A stretch of DNA of 64,000 nt, from positions 801,553-865,552 of the forward strand of contig CP058708.1 in the NCBI GenBank assembly GCA_013414765.1. The letters are read 5' to 3'. The notes below the pieces were generated by a model. The model did not search any database and was not told the origin of the DNA. It saw only the letters and a list, made by a program, of their open reading frames with translations. Positions 35,634-45,506 of the stretch are shown here, one piece after another; the first letter of the stretch is position 1, and every line of letters starts with the position of its first letter. This DNA is from Candidatus Accumulibacter cognatus. Lineage in GTDB: Bacteria > Pseudomonadota > Gammaproteobacteria > Burkholderiales > Rhodocyclaceae. The translations under genes and the position numbers were made by a program.

Positions 35634-36917
35634 ATGTCACCACGGATCAAGGAAATCGTCGAATCCATTCGCCACACCTTGGGTCTCGCGGCAGCCCGCG
35701 TGGCCCCCGGCGCCGCCCGCTGCGGCAAGGCCCTCCAGCATCGTGGCGTCGGCCTGATGGCGCTGGCCATGCTCGCGGCCGGCGGCTACACGATCTACGC
35801 ACATCCGCCATTGCAGAGCATCGGACGTGGCGAAATTGGCCTGCGCGTAAACCAGTTCACCGGCGGCTCGACCGAGGTTCGTGCGGGCGCGGTGCTGATC
35901 ATTCCGCATCTGCACGAACTGCGCCGCTTCTCTCTGCGAGACCAGGTCTACCACCCGACCGGCGGCATCAGTGCCAGCGGCCCGGCGGCTTTTCAGTCGG
36001 TGGAAGGGCTCTCGCTCGGGGTGGACATTTCGATACGCTACTCGCTCGACCCGCAGCAGATTTCGGTGATGGCCAGAACCCTGCCCCAGGACATCAACGG
36101 GGAAATCGTCGAACCGGTCGTCCAGGGCGTGCTCTACAAGACCCTTGCTCGTTACACGGTGCGCGAAATCTTCTCCAGCAAACGCCAGGAGATCCAGCAA
36201 GCCATCGAAGCCGAGTTGAAACCCCGCCTGGCCACCGACGGGATCACTCTGGAATCGGTGACCATCGGTAAAGTGGACCTGCCTTCCGATTACAAGGCCG
36301 GGATGGAAAATCTGCTCGCCGAAGAACTGGCGACCGAGAAGATGCGCTACACACTGGAACTCAAGGATAAACAGGTGAAACAGAGCGAACTCGAAGCGCA
36401 AGCCGAGAAGGTCCGCCGGGAGAAAGCCGCCGAGGCTGCGGGCGAAGAGCAGATCATCGCCGCCCGGGCGCAGGCGGAAGCGATGAAGCATGTGCTGCCG
36501 TTCAAGCAGAAGCAGATCGAGCAGCGCGGGCTGGAAGCCGAGGCAGAGAAACTGGCGCGCATCAAGGGGGCCGAAGCGAGCGCCCAGGCGCGTCGCATCG
36601 AGGCGGCCGGCGAGGCCGATTCGCGCCAGAAACTGGCCGACGCCGAAGCCTATCGCCAGGAGCGCATCGGCAGGATCGCCAGCGAGCAACTGGCACGCGA
36701 TGGCGCGCTGATCTCGAAGAATCCCTTGCTGATCCAGAAGACGCTGGCCGACAAGCTCTCCGACAAGATCTCGGTCATCATTGCGCCGCCTCCCACTGAC
36801 GGCGGCTTCATCGGCGCCACTCTGCTCGGCAGCGGCAGGAACGGGCGTTCCCAGGCAGCGAGCCAGGCGGTGTCAGACGCCCAGGGCGCGGAAGAAAGCG
36901 GCGAGGGTGGACAATGA
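35634..36917 (+). CDS. SPFH/prohibitin-like membrane protein
   Basis: This 427-residue protein has one N-terminal transmembrane helix (about 40-60, GLMALAMLAAGGYTIYA), an SPFH/PHB domain (about 65-225; GLRVNQFTGGSTEVRAGAVL, GLSLGVDISIRYSLD) and a long Ala/Glu/Lys/Gln-rich coiled coil (about 225-380), then a Gly/Ser/Ala tail. Such proteins form large ring assemblies in the membrane (stomatin, prohibitin, HflK/C-like). The ATG at 35634 has AGGAG upstream. Its stop codon overlaps the next gene as ATGA, so the two products are probably made together. Confidence 0.85.
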   Translation: MSPRIKEIVESIRHTLGLAAARVAPGAARCGKALQHRGVGLMALAMLAAGGYTIYAHPPLQSIGRGEIGLRVNQFTGGSTEVRAGAVLIIPHLHELRRFSLRDQVYHPTGGISASGPAAFQSVEGLSLGVDISIRYSLDPQQISVMARTLPQDINGEIVEPVVQGVLYKTLARYTVREIFSSKRQEIQQAIEAELKPRLATDGITLESVTIGKVDLPSDYKAGMENLLAEELATEKMRYTLELKDKQVKQSELEAQAEKVRREKAAEAAGEEQIIAARAQAEAMKHVLPFKQKQIEQRGLEAEAEKLARIKGAEASAQARRIEAAGEADSRQKLADAEAYRQERIGRIASEQLARDGALISKNPLLIQKTLADKLSDKISVIIAPPPTDGGFIGATLLGSGRNGRSQAASQAVSDAQGAEESGEGGQ

Positions 36918-38353
36918 GCCTGCTCGCCACCGCGCTCACCGTCGTTGCCATCGTTACCCAGGACCAGACCGCCCTGCGCGCCGCGCCCAGGGAATCGGCC
37001 GTCCAGCAGACCGTCCTGTGGCAGGGTGACTCGCTCGAAATCCGCGCCACCAAGGGCGATTACCTGCAGGTCTATGATCATCGCCGGGAGCGTGCCGGTT
37101 ACATCCGCGCGAGCCAGGTTCGCCAGCAGGCACTGCAACCGGAAAATGCTTCCGAGCTGCTGGCGATCATCCGCTTCCTGCGCGACACGCCGGGAGCGGA
37201 AGCACTGGGAATCGGCTATGCCGCCGCCTATCTCAAGGCGGCGCCAGCCGATGCGATCAACGCAGAGGTCTTCGACGCGCTCGGGACTTTCGCCGAACGT
37301 CTGGCCAAACGCGCCACCGTTCGCCAGGGGAAAGCCCCCGATACCAGCGTCGGTGCGCACCTCGAAGTCGCCGCGGCCTATGGTGTGCGGATGGTCAGCT
37401 TCGAGCGCGAAGAACAGGTTCAGATCTGCTACAACGGCGATGCTTTCCGACGCGTTCTCGCGTTGCCGGCGAGCGACCAGCAGAAGGCCCTGGCGGCACT
37501 GGCACTGACCCGTCACGATTGCGTTGCCCCGGCGCTGACCCCAACGGAACGCCTGGCGGTTGACCACTGGCGTGCCGAAGTGCTCGATCGGGTCGAAACC
37601 ACTCGCCTGCCAGAGGTTCTCAAGAACCGCCTGCACCTGCGCCGGGCCGGCGTATGGGCCAGTCTCGCCTGGCAACGGGCGAGGCGCTCGGAAGCGGGCG
37701 CCGGGCCAGTCACTGCGGCGGGCAAGCGTGCGGTCGATGAACTCGAGGCGATCAACCGGAGCGAGCTGGCCGAGACGGATGCGGCCACTTACAGCGACGC
37801 CGCGATTCGCGTCGGCGCTTCGCGCTGGGCAGCCGAACCGGCAGGCGCCGTGCTTGCGGCGACGGCCCCCGGCAGTCTCGGGATCGCCACCAGTCCCGGC
37901 CAGCCTGGGGAAACCTGCGTGCACCTCGTCGACTCCCGGCACGACGCCAAGCATTCCCTGCTGACGCGTTGTACCTACGGCATCGTCTGGACCGCGTCGG
38001 CCGCCGCGCACCCGCAGGGAACGGCTCTGGCGCTGGCCGTCCAGCCGCTCGATGGCTGGCGCGAGATGTGGGTTTTTCGTCAGGAAGCGACTGGTTGGAA
38101 GGTCGATGTCGTTCCGCCGGCGACGGTGCAACCGACCCTCGGCTATGTCGAATTCGCCGGCTGGGTGCCCGGCAGCGGACAGATGCTCACCGCTCGCGAG
38201 GCGAAAGTGGACGGCCGCTACAAGCTCAGTTTCGAACTGCTCAACCCGGCCACCCTCGAGATCGATCGCTGGGCCGACAAACCGGCTTCGCTGTCTGCCT
38301 TCCAGCGCTGGCAGGCGCCAGCATGGAAGGCGCGGACGGTGAGCATTCGCTGA
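36914..38353 (+). CDS. Protein with N-terminal SH3-like domain, unknown function
   Basis: This 479-residue protein starts with a hydrophobic stretch (MSLLATALTVVAIVTQ) that may be a signal peptide. An SH3b-like segment follows (about 20-75: ALRAAPRESAVQQTVLWQGD, LEIRATKGDYLQVYD, RAGYIRASQ), then a largely helical region (about 80-290) and a beta-rich C-terminal half (about 300-479) with a Cys pair (GETCVHLVD, LLTRCTYGI). It overlaps the SPFH gene by four bases, implying a joint role. Family not recognised. Confidence 0.7.
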   Translation: MSLLATALTVVAIVTQDQTALRAAPRESAVQQTVLWQGDSLEIRATKGDYLQVYDHRRERAGYIRASQVRQQALQPENASELLAIIRFLRDTPGAEALGIGYAAAYLKAAPADAINAEVFDALGTFAERLAKRATVRQGKAPDTSVGAHLEVAAAYGVRMVSFEREEQVQICYNGDAFRRVLALPASDQQKALAALALTRHDCVAPALTPTERLAVDHWRAEVLDRVETTRLPEVLKNRLHLRRAGVWASLAWQRARRSEAGAGPVTAAGKRAVDELEAINRSELAETDAATYSDAAIRVGASRWAAEPAGAVLAATAPGSLGIATSPGQPGETCVHLVDSRHDAKHSLLTRCTYGIVWTASAAAHPQGTALALAVQPLDGWREMWVFRQEATGWKVDVVPPATVQPTLGYVEFAGWVPGSGQMLTAREAKVDGRYKLSFELLNPATLEIDRWADKPASLSAFQRWQAPAWKARTVSIR

Positions 38354-38412
38354 TGACGGGTGAAGTTCCGATGGCGCTGTCCAGTGTGGGCTTGCTCATT
38401 CTCACCACGCGA

Positions 38413-39138
38413 TCACCACTCGATTGCCTGGCCATCGCGGAAGAACCCTCCGCTCGGGCCGTCGTCCGGCAGCAGTGCCGCCCAGACGATTCCTCGAGCG
38501 CCTTCCTCGGCACTGCGGGTGGCGTTCTCGCCCCCCATGCCGGTACGGCACCAGCCGGGGCAGACCGAGTTGATCTTGATCGGAGTGCCTTCCAGCTCCT
38601 TGGCGGTGAGGCGGGTCAGCGCGTTCAGCGCCGCTTTCGACATCCGGTAACCCGGCCAGTAGCCACCCATCTGGGCCAGTTGTCCCATGCCGGACGAGAC
38701 GTTCACAATTCGCCCCCAGCGATTCTCGCGCATCAGGGGAACGATGACCTGAATCAGGCGCAGCGGTGCGAGTGTGTTGCAGGCGTGCGTCGCCGCCACC
38801 AGATCCGGATCGACCACCATCACGCTGGCCGCCTGCGGAACCTGGAAATCCGGGGCTTCTAGGAATACGCCGGCATTGTTCACCAGGATGTCGGCGCGGC
38901 CGAACTCGCGGCGCAGACGGGCGCCCAGGGCGGCGACGGCGCTGGCATCGGTGACATCGGCCACATGCGGCATCACCTCGTACCCACTCGCGCGCAGTTT
39001 TTGGGCAGCGTCCTCGATCGCTTCCGCGCCGCGCCCGACCATCAGCACCATGCACCCGGCGGCGGCCAGATCGCGCGCCACGGCGAGGCCGAGGCCGCGC
39101 GCGGCACCGGTCACGACGGCCAGTTTCTGAGCTAGCAT
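38413..39138 (-). CDS. Short-chain dehydrogenase/reductase
   Basis: This 241-residue Rossmann-fold oxidoreductase has the coenzyme motif TGAARGLG (about 11-18), the NNAG motif (DILVNNAGVF), the catalytic Ser in IVNVSSGMG and the catalytic YxxxK in YRMSK. The arginine after the second strand (LMVGRG) suggests NADP(H). It could be a 3-ketoacyl-type or sugar-type reductase; the substrate is not predictable. It reads towards the SH3-like gene and is back-to-back with the BtuF-like gene. Confidence 0.88.
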   Translation of the reverse strand: MLAQKLAVVTGAARGLGLAVARDLAAAGCMVLMVGRGAEAIEDAAQKLRASGYEVMPHVADVTDASAVAALGARLRREFGRADILVNNAGVFLEAPDFQVPQAASVMVVDPDLVAATHACNTLAPLRLIQVIVPLMRENRWGRIVNVSSGMGQLAQMGGYWPGYRMSKAALNALTRLTAKELEGTPIKINSVCPGWCRTGMGGENATRSAEEGARGIVWAALLPDDGPSGGFFRDGQAIEW

Positions 39139-39174
39139 GCTTGTCTCCTGTTATTTGAACGTAGAGCCCTCATC

Positions 39175-39975
39175 ATGCAATGGTCTGACGCGCTCGGCAA
39201 GCCGCACACTCGCTTTTCCGGCATGCCGCGCATCGTCTCGCTGGTACCCAGCCTGACCGAGTTGCTGGTCGACCTCGGCCTCGGCGAGCGGCTGGTCGGC
39301 CGCACCGGTTTCTGCATCCATCCGCGGCCGGTCGTCCGGCGGGTGCCGAAGCTCGGCGGCACCAAGGGTTTCGACATCGACAAACTGCGTGCGCTGCAGG
39401 CAACGCATGTGCTGGTCAACATCGACGAAAACCGTCGCGAGGAAGTCGAAGCCCTGGCTGATTTCGTTCCACACCTGATCGTCACCCACCCGCTGGCCGC
39501 CCGCGACAACCTCGAACTCTACCGCCTGCTGGGCGGGATTTTCGGGCGCGAAAAAGAGGCCGAGGCCCTCTGCGCCGACTTCGAACGTGCCTGGGCGGCG
39601 CTCGGCACGCTGGCCCATGGGCGACCACGGCAGCGGGTGCTCTACCTGATCTGGCGCGAACCCTGGCTCAGCGTCGCCCGCGACACCTACATCTCGCACA
39701 TGCTGGCTGCCGCCGGCTGGGATACGCTGCCGCAGACAAGCGCCATCCGCTACCCGGAGGTCGATTTGCCGGGGCTGGCGCGGGCGGCCGAGATCGTATT
39801 TCTTTCCAGCGAACCCTACCCCTTTCGTGCCCAGCATCTGCGTCAGTTGACAGAACGACTGCCGGGCATCCGCGCGGCGCTGATCGACGGCGAAATGGTT
39901 TCCTGGTACGGTAGTCGGGCAATCCGCGGGCTCGCCTATCTGCGCGAGCTGCGCGCCAGTCTGGACGAATCCTGA
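39175..39975 (+). CDS. BtuF-like helical-backbone metal/cobalamin-binding protein
   Basis: This 266-residue Periplasmic-binding-2 protein resembles BtuF-type receptors: PRIVSLVPSLTELLVDLGL at the start, VNIDENRREEVEAL, and RVLYLIWREPWLSVARDTYI in the C-terminal lobe. No signal peptide is visible, so it may act in the cytoplasm or have a different start. Cobalamin is a likely ligand, which fits with the B12-dependent ribonucleotide reductase in this window, but no transporter genes are adjacent. It is convergent with glpK. Confidence 0.75.
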   Translation: MQWSDALGKPHTRFSGMPRIVSLVPSLTELLVDLGLGERLVGRTGFCIHPRPVVRRVPKLGGTKGFDIDKLRALQATHVLVNIDENRREEVEALADFVPHLIVTHPLAARDNLELYRLLGGIFGREKEAEALCADFERAWAALGTLAHGRPRQRVLYLIWREPWLSVARDTYISHMLAAAGWDTLPQTSAIRYPEVDLPGLARAAEIVFLSSEPYPFRAQHLRQLTERLPGIRAALIDGEMVSWYGSRAIRGLAYLRELRASLDES

Positions 39976-39982
39976 CGACTCT

Positions 39983-41515
39983 TCAGGACACGCCGGGGGC
40001 ATCCCCCTCGTCATCCAGCGCCCAGCCCTGGCTGCGCTCGACCGCCCGGTGCCAGCGCCGGAACAGGCGTTGGCGCCCGCTCTCGTCGAGGTGCGGCGTA
40101 TAGCGGTTGTCGAGCTGCCACTTCTCGGCCAGTTCCACGCGACTGCTCCAGAAACCGGTGGCCAGCCCGGCCAGATAGGCGGCACCCAGGGCGGTGGTCT
40201 CGACGATCCGCGGCACCTCCACCGGCACCCCGAGAATGTCGGCCTGGAACTGCATCAGCAGACGGTTGACCGAGGCGCCGCCATCGCAGCGCAACTCCTT
40301 CAGGGTGATTCCGGAATCGCGCTGCATCGCCTCGATCACGTCGCGCGTCTGGTAGGCCATGCTCTCGAGCACGGCCCGCACGAGGTGGCCCCGGGTGGTG
40401 CCGCGGGTGATGCCGATCAGCAGGCCGCGGGCATAGGGGTCCCAGTGCGGCGCGCCCAGACCGACCAGCGCCGGCACGAAATAGACGCCTTCGTTGTCCG
40501 GCACCGACCGCGCCAGCGCCTCGACTTCGGACGCCGAGCGGATGATTCCGAGACCGTCGCGCAGCCACTGCACGGCTGCGCCGGTGATGAAGATGGCGCC
40601 TTCCAGGGCATATTCGACAGGCTCGTCGCCAATTCCCCAGGCGATGGTGGTCAGCAGTTTCTCCTTGCTGAGGACCCGCTGGGTACCGGTGTTCATCAGC
40701 ACGAACGAGCCGGTGCCGTAGGTGTTCTTGGCAAGACCCGCACCGTGGCAGGCTTGCCCGAACAAGGCTGCCTGCTGGTCGCCGGCAACGCCCGCGACGG
40801 GGATGCCGTGCGTCCCGAAGAACATCTCCGGATCGGTCGACCCGAAAATGCACGCAGACGGCCGGACTGCGGGCAGGATTGCCTTGGGGATGTCGAGCAG
40901 TTCGAGAATTTCTTCGTCCCAGCAAAGTTCCTGAATGTTGTACAGCAGCGTGCGCGAGGCGTTGGAGTAGTCGGTGGCATGCGCCTTGCCGCCGGTCAAC
41001 TGCCAGATCAGCCAGCAATCGATGGTGCCAAACGCGATTTCGCCGCGCCCGGCGCGTTCGCGCAGACCGTCGACCTGGTCCAGCAGCCACTTGACCTTGG
41101 TTCCGGAGAAATACGGGTCGATCACCAGGCCGGTCCGGTGACGGATCATTTCCTCCAGGCCTCGCGCTTTCAGCTCGTCGCAATGGCGGGCGGTTCGACG
41201 ATCCTGCCAGACGATCGCCCGGGCCACCGGTTTGCCGGTGGCCCGGTCCCAGAGCACGGTCGTCTCCCGCTGGTTGGTGATCCCGATGGCGTGCAGATCG
41301 GTGGCCCGGACACGCGCGCTACGCAGGGCCTCGCCGATGACCTTGAGCGTCACCTGCCAGATTTCCTCGGCGTCGTGCTCGACCCAGCCCGGTCTGGGAT
41401 AGTGCTGGGTGAACTCGGAATAGGCCCGACCCTTGACCTGACCGTCGTGGTCGAAAATCAGCACCGTCGTACCGGTGGTGCCCTGGTCGATCGATAGAAC
41501 GTAGCCTGCCCTCAT
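39983..41515 (-). CDS. glpK: Glycerol kinase
   Basis: This enzyme phosphorylates glycerol to glycerol-3-phosphate with ATP. The 510 residues match the FGGY family throughout: [44 protein letters not shown] and [16 protein letters not shown] use the ATG at 41515, which gives the usual N-terminus; the frame is open to 41593. No glpF or glpD is adjacent. Confidence 0.95.
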   Translation of the reverse strand: MRAGYVLSIDQGTTGTTVLIFDHDGQVKGRAYSEFTQHYPRPGWVEHDAEEIWQVTLKVIGEALRSARVRATDLHAIGITNQRETTVLWDRATGKPVARAIVWQDRRTARHCDELKARGLEEMIRHRTGLVIDPYFSGTKVKWLLDQVDGLRERAGRGEIAFGTIDCWLIWQLTGGKAHATDYSNASRTLLYNIQELCWDEEILELLDIPKAILPAVRPSACIFGSTDPEMFFGTHGIPVAGVAGDQQAALFGQACHGAGLAKNTYGTGSFVLMNTGTQRVLSKEKLLTTIAWGIGDEPVEYALEGAIFITGAAVQWLRDGLGIIRSASEVEALARSVPDNEGVYFVPALVGLGAPHWDPYARGLLIGITRGTTRGHLVRAVLESMAYQTRDVIEAMQRDSGITLKELRCDGGASVNRLLMQFQADILGVPVEVPRIVETTALGAAYLAGLATGFWSSRVELAEKWQLDNRYTPHLDESGRQRLFRRWHRAVERSQGWALDDEGDAPGVS

Positions 41516-41642
41516 GGTTCGAGAGTCTAGGCAAGAGTCGACAGCCAGGTCAAGCGCCATCGGTCTGTGCAGTGCGATCCGCTGGAACGGCATGGCGCTG
41601 TTAGAATCTGGAATTCAACAATTTCCTTTGCCAGGTGCAGGC

Positions 41643-42677
41643 ATGAAGATCACCCTTACCCGCCCCGATGACTGGCACCTCCATCTGCGCGATGGTGCGG
41701 CGCTGGCCGCCGTCCTGCCGCACACCGCGCGCCAGTTTGCGCGCGCCATCGTGATGCCCAATCTGCGCCCGCCAATCACGACCGTCGCCGCTGCCGAGGC
41801 GTATCGTGCGCGCATCCTGGCCGCGCTGCCGCCGGGTATGACGTTCGAACCGCTGTTGACCCTTTACCTGACCGACCATACACCCGCCGATGAAATCCGA
41901 CGGGCCGTCGATAGCGACTGCGTGCACGCCGTCAAGCTTTACCCGGCCGGCGCGACAACCCACTCCGACGCGGGCGTGACGGAGATCGGTCGATGCGCGC
42001 CTGCGCTGGAGGCAATGGCCGAACTGGGGATGCCGTTGCTGGTGCACGGCGAAGCGACTGACCCGGCGGTTGACATATTCGACCGCGAGCGGGTGTTCAT
42101 CGAGTGCGTGCTGCGGCCTCTGCTGGCGCGGCACCCACAGCTCCGGGTCGTTTTCGAGCATATCACGACCGCTGACGCCGCCGACTTCGTAGCCGCTTGC
42201 GGACCGAATGTTGCGGCAACGATCACCGCTCACCACCTGCTTTACAACCGCAACGCCATTTTTGCCGGCGGAGTGCGTCCGCATTACTACTGCCTGCCGC
42301 TCCTCAAACGCGAGCGGCATCGCCAGGCCCTACTGCGCGCGGCCACATCCGGCAACCCGAAATTCTTACTCGGCACCGATTCCGCGCCACATGCGCGCGC
42401 CGGCAAGGAAGCCGCCTGCGGTTGTGCGGGTTGTTACACGGCGCATGCGGCACTCGAACTCTACGCGACCGCCTTTGAGTCGGCCGGCGCGCTCGACCGG
42501 CTGGAGGCCTTCGCCAGTTTTCATGGCCCCGACTTCTACGGCTTGCCGCGCAATGGCGGTCAGGTGACACTCGCACGGCAGGACTGGCGAGTCCCCGAAA
42601 CCTTCGCCTACGCTGATGACGATCGGCTGATCCCACTAGGGGCTGGCGAATGGCTGCACTGGCGGATGCTGGACTGA
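41643..42677 (+). CDS. pyrC: Dihydroorotase
   Basis: This zinc amidohydrolase (344 residues, E. coli PyrC-type) cyclises carbamoyl-aspartate to dihydroorotate in pyrimidine synthesis. Metal ligands and active-site features are visible: HLHLRDG, the carboxylated Lys in [27 protein letters not shown] and [10 protein letters not shown]. The start at 41643 gives [18 protein letters not shown], typical of the family. Confidence 0.95.
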   Translation: MKITLTRPDDWHLHLRDGAALAAVLPHTARQFARAIVMPNLRPPITTVAAAEAYRARILAALPPGMTFEPLLTLYLTDHTPADEIRRAVDSDCVHAVKLYPAGATTHSDAGVTEIGRCAPALEAMAELGMPLLVHGEATDPAVDIFDRERVFIECVLRPLLARHPQLRVVFEHITTADAADFVAACGPNVAATITAHHLLYNRNAIFAGGVRPHYYCLPLLKRERHRQALLRAATSGNPKFLLGTDSAPHARAGKEAACGCAGCYTAHAALELYATAFESAGALDRLEAFASFHGPDFYGLPRNGGQVTLARQDWRVPETFAYADDDRLIPLGAGEWLHWRMLD

Positions 42678-42717
42678 GTTTGCCGCCTTTTTTCCAAATT
42701 CACCGGAGGAAATTCCC

Positions 42718-43146
42718 TTGCCACTGAAAAGGCTGCTCCCCTGCTTGCTGCTGCCGCTGCTGGCGGCCTGCTCGGATCAGCGCGCGTCTTTCGAGATCGC
42801 CTCGCGCCAGCATTCGCTGACGCTGATTCGTGTGCAGAACGTCTTCTGGGATAAGACCGCCAAGTATGCGATCGTCGCAGCGCGCATGCCCGATTGCATG
42901 CGTCGGCACGAGCTGGGACCGGGAGGCGCTGAAAGCAAGGTCGAGGTCTATGCGCCGGGAAACGATGCCTGGATTCTCAAGCAGGGCAAGCGCATGTTTG
43001 TCGTCGAGACGCGCAGTTGCGAGGGTTTTGCCAAGCTTGACGGCGAACCCGAGGGCGGCATGGGCCCCTTGCAGGGAACGTTCCAGATGCGCAGCGGAAC
43101 CCTGACCTTTGTCGCCGCCCCGCGCGAGGCCCCCGCGGCGCAGTGA
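42718..43146 (+). CDS. Small lipoprotein, unknown function
   Basis: This 142-residue lipoprotein has a TTG start and the lipobox LLAAC (Cys18). A ribosome-binding site CGGAGGAAA precedes the TTG. The mature part has a beta-rich look with two cysteines (PDCMRRHELG and RSCEGFAKL) and an acidic, Gly/Pro tail. No family recognised. It follows pyrC by 40 bp in the same direction. Confidence 0.75.
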   Translation: MPLKRLLPCLLLPLLAACSDQRASFEIASRQHSLTLIRVQNVFWDKTAKYAIVAARMPDCMRRHELGPGGAESKVEVYAPGNDAWILKQGKRMFVVETRSCEGFAKLDGEPEGGMGPLQGTFQMRSGTLTFVAAPREAPAAQ

Positions 43147-43201
43147 GCGACCCGCCGCGCGCCTGAATCACAGGCACACGACCGGAGGGCTTCAGCGCCG
43201 C

Positions 43202-43912
43202 TCAGCAGGCGTCTGCCAGCACCTTGTTCAGCCAGGCCTCGATGTCACGCAATTCCTCAAGGCACACCGTATGCTCGGCGGCGTAGCCATGCCACTGCAC
43301 CGGGTAGTCCGCGGCCTTGAGCAGCTTGGCGGAACGTTTGCCGAGGTCGTAGGGAATGACCGGGTCGGCACGCCCATGCGCCATGAAGATCGGCACATCG
43401 CGGTTCGCCTGCTGCGCTTCTTCAGCCAGGGTCTCGGCCATCGGCAGATAGCACGACAGCGCCAGAATCCCGGCCAGGCGCCGCGGGTGACGCAGGCCGG
43501 TGTGCAAGGCGATGACTCCGCCCTGCGAAAAACCGGCCAGCACGATGCGCGCATCCGCGATGCCCCGTGCATTCTCACGGTCAAGCAGGGCTTCGATCTG
43601 TTGCGCGGATGTGCGCACGCCCTCCGCCTCCTCGCGCCCCGGTGCAAAATCGACTGAGACGATGTCATACCAGGCGCGCATCACGTAGCCCGCATTGATG
43701 GTCACTGCCCGCATGGGCGCGTGCGGAAAGACAAAACGCAGCGCCGGCAACTGATCAAAATCGAATTCGTCTACGATCGGCTCGAAGTCATGCCCGTCGG
43801 CACCCAGGCCGTGTAGCCAGATGATCGCGCATTTGGGGGACTCGCCGGTTTGCCGCTCGACGGTCGGCAGCAACTGGCCAGCAGCGGTGGCGGGGGGCGG
43901 TTTGACGGTCAT
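43202..43912 (-). CDS. Carboxylesterase/phospholipase, alpha/beta hydrolase
   Basis: This 236-residue alpha/beta-hydrolase of the bacterial carboxylesterase family has the oxyanion-hole segment IIWLHGLGADGHDF, the nucleophile elbow GFSQGG, Asp in HGRADPVIPY, and the C-terminal His in AEHTV. It should act on short-chain esters; the natural substrate is unknown. The ATG at 43912 is preferred over distant upstream starts that run into unrelated sequence. Confidence 0.9.
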   Translation of the reverse strand: MTVKPPPATAAGQLLPTVERQTGESPKCAIIWLHGLGADGHDFEPIVDEFDFDQLPALRFVFPHAPMRAVTINAGYVMRAWYDIVSVDFAPGREEAEGVRTSAQQIEALLDRENARGIADARIVLAGFSQGGVIALHTGLRHPRRLAGILALSCYLPMAETLAEEAQQANRDVPIFMAHGRADPVIPYDLGKRSAKLLKAADYPVQWHGYAAEHTVCLEELRDIEAWLNKVLADAC

Positions 43913-44039
43913 GGTAGGGATCCTTGTTCTTGTGGGGGGCGCCATTGTAGCAGTCACTCCCCCTGCATCGACCCGACGAGCCGGCCGCATGTACCGGCAC
44001 GACGCGACAGGAGCGCGCATGCCGGTTTACCGTAGTTGA

Positions 44040-45134
44040 TCAGACCTTGCGAATCTGGGTCATGATCGCTTTGGCAATGGCCGCCGTGCCGTCCTCGCCG
44101 CGGAATTCGATCGGACAGACCACGGTCAGCGCCTTTTCAACCGCACGTTCCAGAATTCGTGCGCCATGTGCCAGCCGGGGTTCACCATGCTGGTCGGCCA
44201 GCCAGTCCAGCATCAGCGCCGCCGACAGGATCTGGGCAACCGGATTGGCGATGCCCAGACCGGCCATGTGGGGCGCACTACCGTGCGCAGGCTGAAAAAC
44301 CGCATGCTTTTCCCCGATGTCGGCCGACGGCGCCAGACCGAGGCTGCCCACGACACCGGCCGCCAGGTCGGAAAGAATGCCTCCGAAAGCGTTCTCGGTC
44401 ACCAGCACGTCGAAGTCCCACGGCGCCCTGACCAGATTCATGGCCATCGCGTCTACGTAGACGTACTCCGACTTGATCTCAGGGTGTTGGGCGGCTACCT
44501 CGGCGAAGACCTTGCGGAAGAAGGCCATCGAAGAGAGTACATTGGCCTTGTCGATGCAAGTAACCTTGCCCGTACGCCGCCGGCTCTTGGCGCGTCGAGA
44601 AGCAATACGGAAAGCAAACTCGGAAATCCGGCGGCTGCCGTGGCGCGAGACCTTCATCGTCTCCCAGGCGAGCTGGTCCTCCTCCACCGTCCCTCGCCCG
44701 CGCGAGTAGAAAAGCCCTTCGCTCTGCTCGCGAACGATCACCAGATCGATCAGCGCCGCACGCTTGTCGGCCAGTACGCGCGGCAGGCCAGGATAGCTTC
44801 GGATCGGGCGCAGACCGGCGTACAAATCCATTTCAACCCGCAAATCGAACTGCGTCGAGATTTCCGTCCCATCGGGGTAACGGACATCCGGCAGGCCAAA
44901 AGCGCCCAATAGAACGGCATCGGCTTTCTTGCACACGGCCATGCTTTCATCGGAGAAGGCGGTGCCGGTTTTCTGGTAGAAACCCGCACCACCTTCGAGT
45001 TTGCGGTAGTCGAAACCGATGCCGCCCAGGCGCTCCTGCAGGATGTCCAGCACTTGCAGGCAGGCAGCCACGATTTCAGGGCCAATGCCGTCGCCGGGAA
45101 TGACAGCGATGTGAAAGCGCGAATCTCTTTTCAT
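44040..45134 (-). CDS. Isopropylmalate/tartrate dehydrogenase-like oxidoreductase
   Basis: The protein (364 residues) belongs to the isocitrate/isopropylmalate dehydrogenase family: IAVIPGDGIGPEIV, a conserved RSEGLFY-like region (REQSEGLFYSRGRG), metal-binding EYVYVDAMAMNLV and NAFGGILSDLAAG, and the NAD-binding HGSAPHMAG. The substrate-loop residues differ from those of plain LeuB, so tartrate/malate or 3-isopropylmalate are alternatives. No leuC/leuD genes are adjacent. The ATG at 45134 has a weak ribosome-binding site. Confidence 0.8.
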   Translation of the reverse strand: MKRDSRFHIAVIPGDGIGPEIVAACLQVLDILQERLGGIGFDYRKLEGGAGFYQKTGTAFSDESMAVCKKADAVLLGAFGLPDVRYPDGTEISTQFDLRVEMDLYAGLRPIRSYPGLPRVLADKRAALIDLVIVREQSEGLFYSRGRGTVEEDQLAWETMKVSRHGSRRISEFAFRIASRRAKSRRRTGKVTCIDKANVLSSMAFFRKVFAEVAAQHPEIKSEYVYVDAMAMNLVRAPWDFDVLVTENAFGGILSDLAAGVVGSLGLAPSADIGEKHAVFQPAHGSAPHMAGLGIANPVAQILSAALMLDWLADQHGEPRLAHGARILERAVEKALTVVCPIEFRGEDGTAAIAKAIMTQIRKV

Positions 45135-45506
45135 GGGTTCGGTTGTCCTGGAGGTGCAGCAATGCGGATGCGGTGATCGACAGGTTTTGGCCAACACAAT
45201 CAGGAGGTCGATGCCTGGCCAGGCAAGTAGCCAGCCCTGCGTCAACTGCAGAGGTCATGCCTGCCTCCTCGCTGTCCACAACCATGCACACTTTAATTAA
45301 ACACGCCGCGCGGTCAAGGGCTTTTTGCTGCCGGCATCAAATTTGATGGCCCTGGGCACCGAGTGTCGCCCCCGACGCATGCGCCGGAATCGCCACTCGA
45401 TCCCGCACCCCTATTCCTGCCGGGGCGCGTGGGTGTGCCCTCGTTGCGCCCGACCTACGGCACATGCTAGGGTTGTTTCCCCAATCATCCGTCGGAGGAC
45501 CATCCC
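45135..45506. other. Divergent intergenic region upstream of the dehydrogenase and PLP-enzyme genes
   Basis: These 372 bp contain no gene I can support. AT-rich sequence near 45290-45305 (TTTAATTAAA) could serve promoters in either direction. CGGAGGACC at about 45493 is the ribosome-binding site for the PLP enzyme. Confidence 0.4.

Noticed and set aside
39151-40185. Minus-strand frame of 344 codons opposite the BtuF-like gene
   Set aside because: It lacks recognisable domains, and the plus strand encodes a standard binding-protein fold.
40049-41497. Plus-strand frame of 482 codons opposite glpK
   Set aside because: It is a shadow of the glycerol kinase gene, with no start context or homology features.
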